Shown here: positions 24,800-34,060 of the stretch, one piece after another
Layout of the letters: each line of letters begins with the position of its first letter
Position numbering within the stretch: position 1 is the first letter of the stretch
Source of the DNA: Corynebacterium fournieri
GTDB taxonomy: Bacteria; Actinomycetota; Actinomycetes; Mycobacteriales; Mycobacteriaceae
Assembly (NCBI RefSeq): GCF_030408775.1
Contig: NZ_CP047210.1
Coordinates: 124,001 to 188,000 of the forward strand
Direction of reading: 5' to 3'
Length of the DNA stretch: 64,000 bases
Notes under the pieces: generated by a model
The model's input: the letters and a program-made list of their open reading frames with translations, nothing else
What the model was told of the DNA's origin: nothing
Database searches by the model: none
Translations under genes and position numbers: made by a program

Positions 24800-25993
24800 A
24801 TGAACAGTCCTAACCGCAACATCGCCATCGTCAGAGCCGTCAGAGGCCAAGGCGGCACACCCACCAACGTCGCCAAACGATTCGGCATCTCGCGCCAACG
24901 CGTCCACCAAATCCTCAACGCCTACGACGCCGGCGGCGCCGAGGCAATCGCACCGAAATCACGCGCCCCGCACACCCACCCGCACGCCGTCCCGGAAGCA
25001 CTACGCAACGACATCATCAGCATCCGCAAACAACTCACCCGACACGGACTCGACGCCGGGCCCGAAACCATTGCCTACCACCTCGAACAGGCCGGCAAAC
25101 GCGCCCCCTCAACCTCAACGATCCGCCGCATCCTCACCAACGAGGGCTTGATCACCCCGCAGCCGCAAAAGAAGCCGAAAAGCTCCTACATCCGCTTCGA
25201 AGCCGCGATGCCCAACGAATGCTGGCAAGCCGACATCACCCACCTCTTCCTCGCTGATAACACGCGGGTAGAAGTCCTCGACTTCCTCGACGACCACTCG
25301 CGATACCTGTTGTCAATCACCGCGGCCGCCGCATTTACAGGCCCCGCCGTCGCCGCCGAACTCACCCGCCTGATCGGCGCATACGGCCCGCCAGCATCCA
25401 CGCTGACGGACAACGGACTGGTGTTCACCGCCCGCCTAGCCGGGCGCAAAGGCGGGCGAAACGCATTCGAAAAAGTGCTCGTCGCACACAAAATCCAACA
25501 GAAAAACGGCCGGCCAGGCCACCCCCAAACCCAAGGAAAAATTGAGCGATTCCACCAAACCATCAAAAAATGGATCACCGCCCGACCCCCAGCACAAACC
25601 ATCGATGAGCTGCAACAACTCCTCAACGAGTTTCGCCAATACTACAACTGCACCCGACCCCACCGCGCCCTAGGCAGACGCACCCCGCAGCAGGCATACA
25701 CCACCGGAGTCAAAGCCACACCCAACGACAACCCCAAAGAAGAATGGCGCACCCGAAACGACACAGTCGACAAAAACGGCAAAGTCTCCGTGCGCTACGC
25801 CGGCAAACTCTTCCACCTCGGCATCGGACGCGCCTACAAACACAAGAAAATCCTCATGGTCATCACCGACAACCACATCATCACATCACTGGTCGAAACC
25901 GGAGAAGTCATCACAGAGCACTACATCGACACCGCCTGCGACTACCAAAAGGCCTACTGGAAACACGGCGACCCACCACTGCACCCCAAATGA
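24800..25993 (+). CDS. IS481-family DDE transposase
   Basis: 397-aa transposase with the same architecture as the one at 4353-5582: an N-terminal HTH (PTNVAKRFGISRQRVHQIL), a second DNA-binding region and an rve core. The likely DDE residues are D in CWQADITHLF, D in LTDNGLVF and E in GKIERFHQ; a C-terminal beta-barrel follows. ATG 24800 fits best; GTG 24776 and ATG 24788 are in frame but lie within the motif array. Full length without frameshift. It points toward tRNA-Ser. Identity to the other transposase is partial, clearest in the core (LDDHSR, HPQTQGK, RPHRAL). Confidence 0.9.
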   Translation: MNSPNRNIAIVRAVRGQGGTPTNVAKRFGISRQRVHQILNAYDAGGAEAIAPKSRAPHTHPHAVPEALRNDIISIRKQLTRHGLDAGPETIAYHLEQAGKRAPSTSTIRRILTNEGLITPQPQKKPKSSYIRFEAAMPNECWQADITHLFLADNTRVEVLDFLDDHSRYLLSITAAAAFTGPAVAAELTRLIGAYGPPASTLTDNGLVFTARLAGRKGGRNAFEKVLVAHKIQQKNGRPGHPQTQGKIERFHQTIKKWITARPPAQTIDELQQLLNEFRQYYNCTRPHRALGRRTPQQAYTTGVKATPNDNPKEEWRTRNDTVDKNGKVSVRYAGKLFHLGIGRAYKHKKILMVITDNHIITSLVETGEVITEHYIDTACDYQKAYWKHGDPPLHPK

Positions 25994-25995
25994 AC

Positions 25996-26035
25996 AAAAC
26001 CGGCACCCCAGAACAAAAACAACTGGGATGCCGGT
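25996..26035 (-). terminator. Terminator at the tRNA-proximal end of the second element
   Basis: A 13-bp stem (25999-26011 with 26023-26035, one mismatch) is followed on the minus strand by TTTTG. It would stop tRNA-Ser transcription from running antisense into the transposase, matching the hairpin at 4337-4380. Confidence 0.65.
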
Positions 26036-26085
26036 CCGTCCAGCATGTCGCGACTCATGCGTCAAGCATGACGCGACTCATGACA

Positions 26086-26101
26086 TTGGCGGAGGATGTG
26101 G
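26086..26101 (-). repeat. Target-site direct repeat, tRNA-Ser copy
   Basis: Identical to 24638-24653; forms the 3' end of the intact tRNA-Ser gene. Confidence 0.9.
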
Positions 26102-26175
26102 GATTTGAACCCACGAGGGTCGTGAAACCCGCACGCGTTCCAGGCGTGTGACATAGGCCGCTAGTCGAATCCTCC
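26087..26175 (-). tRNA. tRNA-Ser(GGA), CCA encoded
   Basis: The acceptor GGAGGAT pairs with ATCCTCC. The anticodon stem CACGC/GCGTG encloses the GGA anticodon. Class II variable arm; ends GCCA. The 3' end is rebuilt by the target-site repeat of the adjacent element. Confidence 0.96.
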
Positions 26176-26287
26176 AGCGACACTCGAAAGCGTCTTGGCA
26201 CATGTTAGACCACCCCGCGCCCACGGCCAAAACCGCAGCTCACGCCGGCAGCTTGTAAGTGTGCAAGCTTCGCAGCTACAGTAGCGG

Positions 26288-26380
26288 GCAGGATCCCACG
26301 CGGTGTTATCTTGTGAACTCCCCCAGGGCGGGAACGCAGCAAGGGTCAGCGAGCTCTGGCAGGTGCGTGGGGTCCCTTTT
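26288..26380 (+). ncRNA. ffs: 4.5S signal recognition particle RNA
   Basis: Contains the conserved apical domain of bacterial SRP RNA (GTGAACTCCCCCAGGGCGGG, AACGCAGCAAGGGTCAGC). A basal stem pairs GGATCCCACGC (26291-26301) with GCGTGGGGTCC (26365-26375), followed by CTTTT. The ends are approximate. Confidence 0.9.
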
Positions 26381-26420
26381 CTATGTCGGGGTCCCCGGCC
26401 GGGCTTGTACGATGTAACCC

Positions 26421-27701
26421 ATGTCTCTCAAGCAACTCGCCCCCGACCAGTTCGCCGAGCTGGCCCAGCGCACCCGCGCTCAGTACGAAGAGCTCAAAGC
26501 CCGCAACCTCAACCTGGACCTGACCCGCGGCAAGCCGTCGAGCGAGCAGCTGGACTTCTCCAACGCTCTGCTGTCCCTGCCGGGGACGGGCGACTACACG
26601 GACAACACCGGCGCCGACGTGCGCAACTACGGCAACCTCGCCGGCATCGCGGACATCCGCGAGCTGTGGGCCGAAGCGCTCGGCATCGACCCGGCGCACC
26701 TCATCGCCGGCGATTCCTCCAGCCTGAACATCATGTTCGACCTCATCTCCTACGCCTACATCTGGGGCACGAACGACTCGCCCAAGCCGTGGAAGGACGA
26801 GGAAAAGGTCAAATGGATCTGCCCCGTGCCCGGCTACGACCGCCACTTCTCCATCACCGAGCACTTCGGCTTCGAGATGGTGCAAGTGCCCATGACGCCT
26901 CAGGGCCCTGACATGGACGCCGTCGAAGAACTGGTGAAAGACCCGCAGATCAAGGGCATGTGGACCGTGCCCATCTACGGCAACCCGACCGGAATTTCGT
27001 TCGCACCGGAGGTCGTCGACAAGCTTGCCGCGATGGACACCGCGGCCGAAGACTTCCGCATCGTCTGGGACAACGCCTACGCCATCCACACCCTCACCGA
27101 CGCGCAGGCGGACAACCCCGACGTGATCGCGCTGGCGGACAAGCACGGCCACCCGAACCGCTTCTGGTACATGTCGTCCAGCTCCAAAATCACCCACGCA
27201 GGCTCCGGCGTCGCCTTCTTCGCCTCCTCGAAGGACAACCTGGCCTGGTACACCTCCCACGCCTCCATCCGCGGCATCGGCCCGAACAAGGAAAACCAGC
27301 TCGCACACGCGCGTTTGCTTGGCGACGTCCAAGGGCTGCACGACCTCATGCAAAAGCACGCGAGCTCGCTGGCGCCCAAGTTCGACGCCGTCATCGCCAT
27401 CCTGCGCGAGCGGCTCGGCGCCTACGACGTGGCCGAATGGACCGAGCCGAAAGGCGGCTACTTCATCTCCCTAGACGTCACCGACGGCTCCGCCACCCGC
27501 GTGTGGGAACTGGCCAAGGAAGCCGGCATCGCCCTAACCAAGGCGGGTGCGTCCTTCCCGCACGGCGTAGACGAGACGGACACGAACATCCGCCTCGCCC
27601 CCTCGCTGCCGCCGCTGGAGGAGGTGCGCACCGCCATGGACGGCGTGGCCACCTGCGTGCTGCTCGCCTGCGTCGAAGCTACGGAGAACAACGCGGGCTA
27701 G
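26421..27701 (+). CDS. aspT: Aspartate aminotransferase, corynebacterial AspT type
   Basis: 426-aa PLP-dependent aminotransferase of the divergent subgroup to which corynebacterial AspT belongs; it makes aspartate for the lysine/threonine branch. Motifs: GKPS near 37, YGNPTG near 190, WDNAYAIH near 216 and the PLP lysine in SSSSKITHAG near 256. TACGAT (26408-26413) lies 7 nt before the ATG, so it is probably leaderless. It is followed by dnaX, as in other corynebacteria. Confidence 0.9.
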   Translation: MSLKQLAPDQFAELAQRTRAQYEELKARNLNLDLTRGKPSSEQLDFSNALLSLPGTGDYTDNTGADVRNYGNLAGIADIRELWAEALGIDPAHLIAGDSSSLNIMFDLISYAYIWGTNDSPKPWKDEEKVKWICPVPGYDRHFSITEHFGFEMVQVPMTPQGPDMDAVEELVKDPQIKGMWTVPIYGNPTGISFAPEVVDKLAAMDTAAEDFRIVWDNAYAIHTLTDAQADNPDVIALADKHGHPNRFWYMSSSSKITHAGSGVAFFASSKDNLAWYTSHASIRGIGPNKENQLAHARLLGDVQGLHDLMQKHASSLAPKFDAVIAILRERLGAYDVAEWTEPKGGYFISLDVTDGSATRVWELAKEAGIALTKAGASFPHGVDETDTNIRLAPSLPPLEEVRTAMDGVATCVLLACVEATENNAG

Positions 27702-27711
27702 ACTTGCCCGC

Positions 27712-29793
27712 GTGGCTCTGTACAGGAAATACCGCCCCGCAACGTTCGGCGAGGTCATCGGCCAAGAGCAGGTGACCCGCCCGCTGTCGACCGCCCTGGA
27801 TAACGGGCGGATCTCGCACGCCTACCTGTTTTCCGGCCCGCGCGGCTGCGGCAAGACGTCCTCGGCGCGCATCCTCGCTCGGTCCCTGAACTGCGTGGAG
27901 GGGCCCACCTCCACCCCGTGTGGCGTGTGCGAATCGTGCGTGGCGCTCGCGCCGGGCGGCTCCGGCAACCTGGATGTGATGGAGCTCGACGCCGCCTCCC
28001 ACGGCGGCGTGGAAGACATGCGTGAGCTGCGCGAGCGCGCCCTGTTCGCGCCGGCGGAGTCGCGCTACCGCGTCTTCATCATCGACGAGGCCCACATGAT
28101 CACCAAAGAGGGCAACAACGCCCTGCTCAAGATCGTGGAGGAGCCGCCGGCGCACCTGATCTTCATCTTCGCCACAACCGAGCCGGAGAAGATGCTGGGC
28201 ACCATCCGCTCGCGCACCCACAACTACCCGTTTAGGCTGCTCGCGCCGCAGGCGATGCGCGAGTTGGTCGAGCACGTGGTGGCCGAAGAGGGCGTCCACG
28301 TCGACGAAAACGTCTACCCGCTGGTCATCCGCGCCGGTGGCGGCTCCCCGCGCGACACCCTGTCCATCCTGGACCAGATGCTCGCCGGCGCGGGCCCGGA
28401 CGGGTTGACCTACGAGCTGGCCCTGCCGCTGTTGGGCGTGACAGACCTGACGCTGCTCGACGCCGCCGTGGACGCGCTCGCCGACCGCGACGCCGCCGCG
28501 CTGTACCGCACCATCGACCAGGTCATCGAGTCCGGCGACGAGCCGCGCCGCTTCGCGCTGGACCTGCTCGACCGAATGCGCGACCTGCTGCTCATCCGCA
28601 CCGTCCCCGACGCGTTCGGGCAAGGGCTTGTCGACGCCCCTTCGGACCGCGCCGACATCCTCACCCAAGAGGCCCACCGGTTCAGCCCCCAGCACCTGGC
28701 GCAGCTCGCCTCCGAGGTCAACGACCGCATCGCCGACCTGCGGGGCGCGACCTCGCCGCGCCTGCTGCTGGAGATCATGGCCGCGCACCTGCTCACCCTG
28801 CAGCCTGCTGGTGGAGCCCTGCCGGCATCCGCGCCGGCTGCTCCGGCAGCCCAGCCTGCCCAGTCTGCGCCCACTTCGCAGCCCACCCGTGAGGGCGGTG
28901 GCGCGGCGGCAGCAGCGGCGGCTGCGGCGGCAGCGGCGAGCACCTCGCGCAACCGTCCGCAGGAACAACCGGCGCAGCAGGCCCCCGAAAAGCCGGCGGA
29001 GAAGGAGCAGCCGGCCGAGCCTGCCCCGGCGCCGGAGAACACTGAGAGCAACACCGACGAGCTGTTCGAACGCATTGAGAAGGATTGGACCCGACTGCGC
29101 CAGTCCGTCGGCGAGCGCAACAAGGTCGCCGAGATCATGCTCACCGAAGCCAAGCCCCTGGGCTTCGACGGCGACGTGCTCGTGGTCGGCCACCACACCG
29201 GGGCGCTGGCAGAGCGCATCAACGCCGAGAAGAACAACGCCGACATCGCCGCCGCGCTCTCGGAAAAGCTGGGGGCGAAGGTGCAGGTGCGCTGCGTCGT
29301 GGGCACTGACCCGGCCACCGCGAACCTGCGCCGGCCCGCCAAGCGCGAGGTGTGGAACCCTAGCGAGGAATCCGAAGCGGCGGAACCGGAGGACCCTGCG
29401 CCGGCCCGCGGGTGGGACGCGCCCGCGCAGCTCGGAGGGTCGCAACAGGTGCAGCCGGCCCAGCCCGCGCCGCGGCCGGCACCGCCGCAAAAGCCTGCCG
29501 ACGACTGGCGCTCCGCCGCCCTGGCCGCCAGCCAAAAAGCCGCCGAGAAGGCCAAGCGGGAACGCGACGAGATCCCGCCGCCGCCCGAGCCTTACGACTA
29601 CGAGGACGTGGAGCCGGCGTTTCGGGCAGAGCCGGAGGCGCAGACAGACAAGGCGCCCGCCTACACCCGCGAGGACGAAGAGCGCGACATGGCCGACCAA
29701 GCGCGCGAAGAGGAAGGCACCGCCGACCGCCGCGACGCCACCGAGGTCGCGATGGACCTGCTCGCCGCCGAGCTCGGCGCCAAGCCGTTGTAG
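27712..29793 (+). CDS. dnaX: DNA polymerase III subunit gamma/tau
   Basis: 693-aa clamp-loader ATPase. Walker A GPRGCGKTS near 43, four zinc Cys (C..CGVC.SC, about 62-80), Walker B IIDEAHMITKEG near 124 and sensor 1 FIFATTEPEKM. The central AAA+ and collar region is followed by a long Ala/Pro/Glu linker (about 365-450) and a tau-like C-terminal region. GTG start with TAGACT (27699-27704) 7 nt upstream: leaderless. Confidence 0.95.
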   Translation: MALYRKYRPATFGEVIGQEQVTRPLSTALDNGRISHAYLFSGPRGCGKTSSARILARSLNCVEGPTSTPCGVCESCVALAPGGSGNLDVMELDAASHGGVEDMRELRERALFAPAESRYRVFIIDEAHMITKEGNNALLKIVEEPPAHLIFIFATTEPEKMLGTIRSRTHNYPFRLLAPQAMRELVEHVVAEEGVHVDENVYPLVIRAGGGSPRDTLSILDQMLAGAGPDGLTYELALPLLGVTDLTLLDAAVDALADRDAAALYRTIDQVIESGDEPRRFALDLLDRMRDLLLIRTVPDAFGQGLVDAPSDRADILTQEAHRFSPQHLAQLASEVNDRIADLRGATSPRLLLEIMAAHLLTLQPAGGALPASAPAAPAAQPAQSAPTSQPTREGGGAAAAAAAAAAAASTSRNRPQEQPAQQAPEKPAEKEQPAEPAPAPENTESNTDELFERIEKDWTRLRQSVGERNKVAEIMLTEAKPLGFDGDVLVVGHHTGALAERINAEKNNADIAAALSEKLGAKVQVRCVVGTDPATANLRRPAKREVWNPSEESEAAEPEDPAPARGWDAPAQLGGSQQVQPAQPAPRPAPPQKPADDWRSAALAASQKAAEKAKRERDEIPPPPEPYDYEDVEPAFRAEPEAQTDKAPAYTREDEERDMADQAREEEGTADRRDATEVAMDLLAAELGAKPL

Positions 29794-29832
29794 ACTGGCA
29801 CGCGGACTATTAGCGAACGAAAGGGGACAACC

Positions 29833-30195
29833 ATGACCCAGCCGCAAGATATGCAGGAACTGATCCGCCAGGCCGCAGAGGTGCAGGCTGCACTGCAGCA
29901 GGCACAGATGGAGCTGCTGCAGACCGAGGTCACCGGCACCGCCGGCGGCGAGCTCGTCACCGTCACCATGACCGGTGGCGCAGAGATCACCGACATCAAG
30001 ATTAAGCCGGAAGCTGTCGACGCCGACGACATCGAGTCCCTGCAGGACCTCATCCTCGCCGCCTACCGCGACGCCCACAACCAGGCCGGCAAGCTGGCCG
30101 AGGAGAAGATCGCCCCGCTGACCGGCGGCGCGACGGGTGGCGGCCAGGCACCGCAGGCGGGCCCGGGCGAGATCCCGTTCGGCGGCATCATCTAA
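29833..30195 (+). CDS. ybaB: YbaB/EbfC nucleoid-associated protein
   Basis: 120-aa dimeric DNA-binding protein: an N-terminal helix ([21 protein letters not shown]), a beta sheet with the conserved [15 protein letters not shown], and a C-terminal helix. AAAGGGG lies upstream of the ATG. Sits between dnaX and recR as in most bacteria. Confidence 0.92.
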   Translation: MTQPQDMQELIRQAAEVQAALQQAQMELLQTEVTGTAGGELVTVTMTGGAEITDIKIKPEAVDADDIESLQDLILAAYRDAHNQAGKLAEEKIAPLTGGATGGGQAPQAGPGEIPFGGII

Positions 30196-30205
30196 CAGCC
30201 GCTGT

Positions 30206-30242
30206 TGCGCGTCCGGCCCACCTGCGGCCGGGCGCATTTTTC
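30206..30242 (+). terminator. Terminator between ybaB and recR
   Basis: TGCGC-CCGGCC pairs with GGCCGG-GCGCA with a 2-nt bulge, followed by TTTTTC. recR may still be reached by read-through. Confidence 0.65.
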
Positions 30243-30262
30243 TTGCCTGTGAAAGGACTGCC

Positions 30263-30886
30263 GTGTTCGAAGGACCGTTGCAAGACCTCATCGACGAGCT
30301 GTCGCGCCTGCCCGGCGTCGGACCGAAATCCGCGCAGCGCATCGCGTTTTACCTGCTCAAGGAGGAGCCGGAGGACGTCGATAGGCTGCGCGCCGCACTC
30401 GCCGCCGTGCGAGACGGGGTGACGTTCTGCCGCATCTGCAACAACGTCTCGCGCGAGGACGTGTGCCGCATCTGCGCCGACTCCGGCCGCGACGCCAGCA
30501 CCGTGTGCGTGGTGGAAGACGCCAAAGACATCCAGGTCATCGAGCGCACCGGCGAGTACTCCGGGCGCTACCACGTGCTCGGCGGGGCGCTCGACCCGCT
30601 GGCCAACGTCGGTCCGAAAGACCTGGCCATCGCCCCGCTGCTGCAGCGCATCGGCGGCGTGCTTGACGACGTTCGTTCCGAAAACCCCGCAGTCACCGAG
30701 GTCATCTTGGCCACCGACCCCGACACCGAAGGCGAAGCCACCGCGTCGTACCTGGTGCGGCTGCTGAAGGACTTTCCGGACCTGACCATCTCGCGGCTCG
30801 CGTCCGGCATGCCGCTGGGCGGTGACCTGGAGTTTGTCGACGAGCTGACGCTCTCGCGCGCACTGACCGGGCGGCTGACCCTCTGA
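30263..30886 (+). CDS. recR: Recombination protein RecR
   Basis: 207-aa RecFOR-pathway protein. An N-terminal helix-hairpin-helix ([17 protein letters not shown]), a Cys4 zinc finger ([16 protein letters not shown], about 53-68), a Toprim domain ([12 protein letters not shown]) and a C-terminal Walker-B-like tail. GTG start preceded by GAAAGGA. Confidence 0.94.
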   Translation: MFEGPLQDLIDELSRLPGVGPKSAQRIAFYLLKEEPEDVDRLRAALAAVRDGVTFCRICNNVSREDVCRICADSGRDASTVCVVEDAKDIQVIERTGEYSGRYHVLGGALDPLANVGPKDLAIAPLLQRIGGVLDDVRSENPAVTEVILATDPDTEGEATASYLVRLLKDFPDLTISRLASGMPLGGDLEFVDELTLSRALTGRLTL

Positions 30887-30962
30887 GTTATCCACAGGGG
30901 GTGTGGCGCGAATTCCACAGGCTGGGTCCGGGTGGGGTTGCGGTTGGTTTAGCGTATGGGCC

Positions 30963-32027
30963 ATGAACCCGTTCGCAGCACTCATCGAAGCGATGTCGAC
31001 CAAGGCGCTAGCAACCTTGGCCGACTTCGTCGTTGACGCTGCCCTCGCCGCGGGCTTCGCACCGGACAAAGCACGTGCGTTCGGCCGGCTGCGCGAGACC
31101 TACTACGGGAAAACCACGTTCACCCGCAAGCAAGCCACCGCCTTACAACGGGCGCAAGGCTTCTCCTTGGACGAGCTCGCCCTGATCGAACGCCGCCTCG
31201 CTGGTGTGAAGTCCGCTGCTGAACGCTGGCGGCTACGCCTGGAACTGCTCAACGTTGAAGGCGGGTACCGCGCCATTGAGCGCGCCGCCCGCCACCTCAT
31301 CCCCAAAGAAGACACGCCCGCGCGCAGACAAGTGGCGTTTTCCGGATCCCGCAACGGCCGGGCACGCATCACCATCGACACCACCGACCGCAACGCCGCA
31401 GACCTCGAACACCGCCTGCGCCAACACATCGACCCCACCCTGCCCGCCGCAGCCCAGATGGAAGAGGAGTTCTGGCGCATCCTGGACGGCACAACCGGCG
31501 GGGTTGTCGCCGCCGCGCCGCGGCCGATTGTGATGGTGCCCCTGGATGCGCACACCCGCATCCTTGCCGGTGGTGGTGACGACATCGAACTTGTGCTCAC
31601 CGACGGCACCACCATGACAGGTGCCGACTACCTCGCCTGCGCATTCAGCGACGAGTTAGAAGTCGCCGCCTTCCACCCCGAAGAAGGCGCAGTGAACCTG
31701 TACACCACCACACGCCTGGCCAACCAGAAACAACGCGACCTCGCCTGCATGGTCACACCGGTGTGTGCCTTCCCGGGCTGCAGGCACGGCTCCTACAGCG
31801 CCGAGATGCACCACGTGAAGGCGTGGAAACACGGCGGGGAGACCAACATCGGCAACCTGGCTCCGCTGTGCCGCTACCACAACCGGGTCAACGACGACGA
31901 CCCCTGGCGGCCAAAACGCGGCCGCATCACCATGATCCGGGGTGCACCCGTATGGATCTCCCCACACGGACACCACATCCGCAACACCACCCGCGGAGCC
32001 CTCGACCAACTCTTCGGACCGAGATAA
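30963..32027 (+). CDS. HNH endonuclease domain protein
   Basis: 354-aa protein. The N-terminal helical part (to about 230) resembles the DUF222-type region common in actinobacteria. A C-terminal HNH zinc module follows: CAFPGC, MHHVKAWKHGG, NLAPLCRYHNRVND (about 268-312). The ATG is 7 nt after TAGCGT (30950-30955): leaderless. Such genes occur in many copies in actinobacteria, and the function is not established. Confidence 0.85.
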   Translation: MNPFAALIEAMSTKALATLADFVVDAALAAGFAPDKARAFGRLRETYYGKTTFTRKQATALQRAQGFSLDELALIERRLAGVKSAAERWRLRLELLNVEGGYRAIERAARHLIPKEDTPARRQVAFSGSRNGRARITIDTTDRNAADLEHRLRQHIDPTLPAAAQMEEEFWRILDGTTGGVVAAAPRPIVMVPLDAHTRILAGGGDDIELVLTDGTTMTGADYLACAFSDELEVAAFHPEEGAVNLYTTTRLANQKQRDLACMVTPVCAFPGCRHGSYSAEMHHVKAWKHGGETNIGNLAPLCRYHNRVNDDDPWRPKRGRITMIRGAPVWISPHGHHIRNTTRGALDQLFGPR

Positions 32028-32036
32028 AACAGGCGG

Positions 32037-32774
32037 CTAGCGCAAGCGCTCCTTGCGCAGCTGCGCGACCTCGTCGAGCTCGAGCGGCTCCAGTTTCGCC
32101 AGCGGCACGTCCAATGCGCGCGCTAACAGCAAATCCGCCAATTGCGGGTTGCGGGCTAGCGCCGGGCCGTGCATGTAGGTGGCAATCACGCTGCCCTGGA
32201 CCACACCGTCGACCATTTCTCCGTCGGTGGAGCCTGCGACACCCGCGCCGTTGCCCACACCTTTGGTCACACGCCCCAGCGGCGAAGCCTTCGGGCCGAG
32301 CACCGTGGCACCCATGTGGTTTTCAAAACCGGTGAGCGCCTCCGAAAGCTCCGCGGTGATACCTGCGCGCGTCGGCGTCGCGGCGAGCTCGCCCGTGGCG
32401 CGCTTGGACAGGGGAGCGGTGGTGATGTCCAACAGCCCCACACCGTCGACCTCGTTGCCGTGCGCCCGGAACGTGTGGCCGAGCACCTGCAGGCCCGCGC
32501 ACACCGCGAAGATCGGCTTGCCGTCGGCGGCCGCGGCCTGCAGCCCCGGCGAGGCGGACAGGCGCGCCGCGGCGATCAGCTGGGCGGCGTCCTCGCCGCC
32601 GCCGAGGGTGTAGATGTCGTGGGAGGGCGGGACGTCGTCGTCAAGCAAAATGCGCGTGATTTCCGCGTCGATGCCGCGCATGCGCGCGCGCTCGCGCAGC
32701 ACGAGCGCGTTGCCGTCGTCGCCGTAGGTGCCCAACACGTCCGGCAGGACCAGACCGATGGAAAGCTTAGGCAC
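32037..32774 (-). CDS. gatD: Lipid II glutamine amidotransferase subunit GatD
   Basis: 245-aa class I glutaminase that supplies ammonia to MurT for amidation of D-isoglutamate in lipid II. Nucleophile Cys in FAVCAGLQVLG near 95; catalytic His in YMHGPALARNP near 190; GENHMGAT-like motif FENHMGATV near 150. The start overlaps the murT stop by 8 nt, so the pair is translationally coupled. Confidence 0.92.
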   Translation of the reverse strand: MPKLSIGLVLPDVLGTYGDDGNALVLRERARMRGIDAEITRILLDDDVPPSHDIYTLGGGEDAAQLIAAARLSASPGLQAAAADGKPIFAVCAGLQVLGHTFRAHGNEVDGVGLLDITTAPLSKRATGELAATPTRAGITAELSEALTGFENHMGATVLGPKASPLGRVTKGVGNGAGVAGSTDGEMVDGVVQGSVIATYMHGPALARNPQLADLLLARALDVPLAKLEPLELDEVAQLRKERLR

Positions 32775-34050
32775 GGTAGTCCTCCTCCTTGGTCAGCGCG
32801 CGGCGCAGGTTCAGCAGCGCGGTGTAGTTGGCCAGCACCTCCACGCGCCCGGGCGGGCAGGCGCGGATCGCGGCGACGGGGTCGTGGACGAGCTCGTGGC
32901 CGATCCTGGCGTACGTCAGGCGCACCGCCAGGTCGGTGGCGCGCTCGCCGGCGGCGACGACGTGGGTGTCGCCGAAGTCCTCGAACTTCACATCCCACAG
33001 CCAGGAGACGTCCTCGCCGTCGCCCTGCTGCGCGTTGACGGCGATGACCACGCCGTCGGCGTCGCGGTCCACCATGGACAGCGCCTCCTGCCAGCCGGCG
33101 GGATTTTTGGCCAGCAGCAGGTGGACGTCGTGCTCGCCGAGGTGGACGGTGGTGTAGCGCCCGGCGACGTTGTCCACGTCCGCGGCGGCGGCGACGGCGG
33201 CGTCGAGGGGGACGTCGAACGCCTCGACGGCCGCGGCGATGGCCTGGGCGGCGTTGCCCAGGTTGGCGCGGCCCGGCAGCTTGAGCTCAAGCTTTGCGAC
33301 GCCCTCCGGCCCCACCATCGTCTCCCCCTCCACCGCGTAGGCCGGGGTGGGGCGGCGGAACTCGCGGCCGTCGGGCAGGGGTTCGACGGCGTACCAGTCG
33401 GTTTCGCCGTGCGCGACGGAGGAGCGCACGACGTGGCCGCCGGAGCGGGGGTTGGTCACTGAATCGCCGGTCCAGCCGGCGCCTGCGGAGACCCACACGA
33501 CGTTGGGATGGTCGAAGGCGATGGAGGTGACCAGCACGTCGTCGCAGTTGGCCACGACGGTCGCCTCCGGGTGCGCCATGACGGCCTGGCGCAGGGCGCG
33601 CTCGATCGAGTTGATCTCGCCGACGCGGTCGAGCTGGTCGCGCGTGAGGTTGAGCAGCACGAACGCGACTGGGTTGAGGCGCTCGGCGACTTTGGGCACG
33701 TGCAGCTCGTCGCACTCCAGCACGATCGCGTCGGCGTCCTTGCCGGCGAGCAGCGCGGAGATGATGCCGGCGTCCATGTTGTCGCCGCCGTCGTTGGTGG
33801 CCACGCGGTGCTTCGCGCCCACGGCCCCGGCGAGCATGCGGGTGGTGGTGGATTTGCCGTTGGTGCCGGTGACCAGCACGGTCGGGCGGCCGCCGCCGAG
33901 GGAGGCCATGATGTTCGGGTCAATCGCCGCGGCAACCAGGCCACCGATCATGCCGCCGGCGCCGCGGCCGGTGGCACGCGAGGCGGTGGTGGCCAGGTTC
34001 GCGGCGGTAGTGGCTACCGCAGTGCGAAAGCGGGAAATGGGTCCTTGCAT
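32767..34050 (-). CDS. murT: Lipid II isoglutaminyl synthase subunit MurT, without the Cys4 ribbon
   Basis: 427-aa Mur-ligase-like partner of GatD that activates the lipid II glutamate. P-loop TGTNGKSTTTR near 62-72, a central ATPase domain and the C-terminal DUF1727 domain (about 315-420). In other MurT proteins a Cys4 zinc ribbon sits in the middle domain. Here the corresponding stretch (about 198-235, DSVTNPRSGGHVV and WYAVEPLPDGREFRRPTP) has no cysteine. ATG 34050 lies 7 nt after TAGCCT (34063-34058): leaderless. Confidence 0.9.
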   Translation of the reverse strand: MQGPISRFRTAVATTAANLATTASRATGRGAGGMIGGLVAAAIDPNIMASLGGGRPTVLVTGTNGKSTTTRMLAGAVGAKHRVATNDGGDNMDAGIISALLAGKDADAIVLECDELHVPKVAERLNPVAFVLLNLTRDQLDRVGEINSIERALRQAVMAHPEATVVANCDDVLVTSIAFDHPNVVWVSAGAGWTGDSVTNPRSGGHVVRSSVAHGETDWYAVEPLPDGREFRRPTPAYAVEGETMVGPEGVAKLELKLPGRANLGNAAQAIAAAVEAFDVPLDAAVAAAADVDNVAGRYTTVHLGEHDVHLLLAKNPAGWQEALSMVDRDADGVVIAVNAQQGDGEDVSWLWDVKFEDFGDTHVVAAGERATDLAVRLTYARIGHELVHDPVAAIRACPPGRVEVLANYTALLNLRRALTKEEDYRA

Positions 34051-34060
34051 GCGGACTAGG

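Larger units (their letters stand above)
24654..26085 (+). mobile_element. IS481-like element inserted at the 3' end of tRNA-Ser(GGA)
   Basis: A 1432-bp element between 16-bp copies of the tRNA 3' end. Both ends start TGTC and are imperfect inverted repeats (about 19 of 26 positions, including the inner block TTGACG). Four inward-facing copies of an AGTCGCGTCATAGTTGAC-type motif precede the transposase and two inverted copies follow it. Size, orientation relative to the tRNA, repeat length and register are the same as in the element at 4330-5744, but the sequences are clearly different, so the two insertions were independent. Confidence 0.88.
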
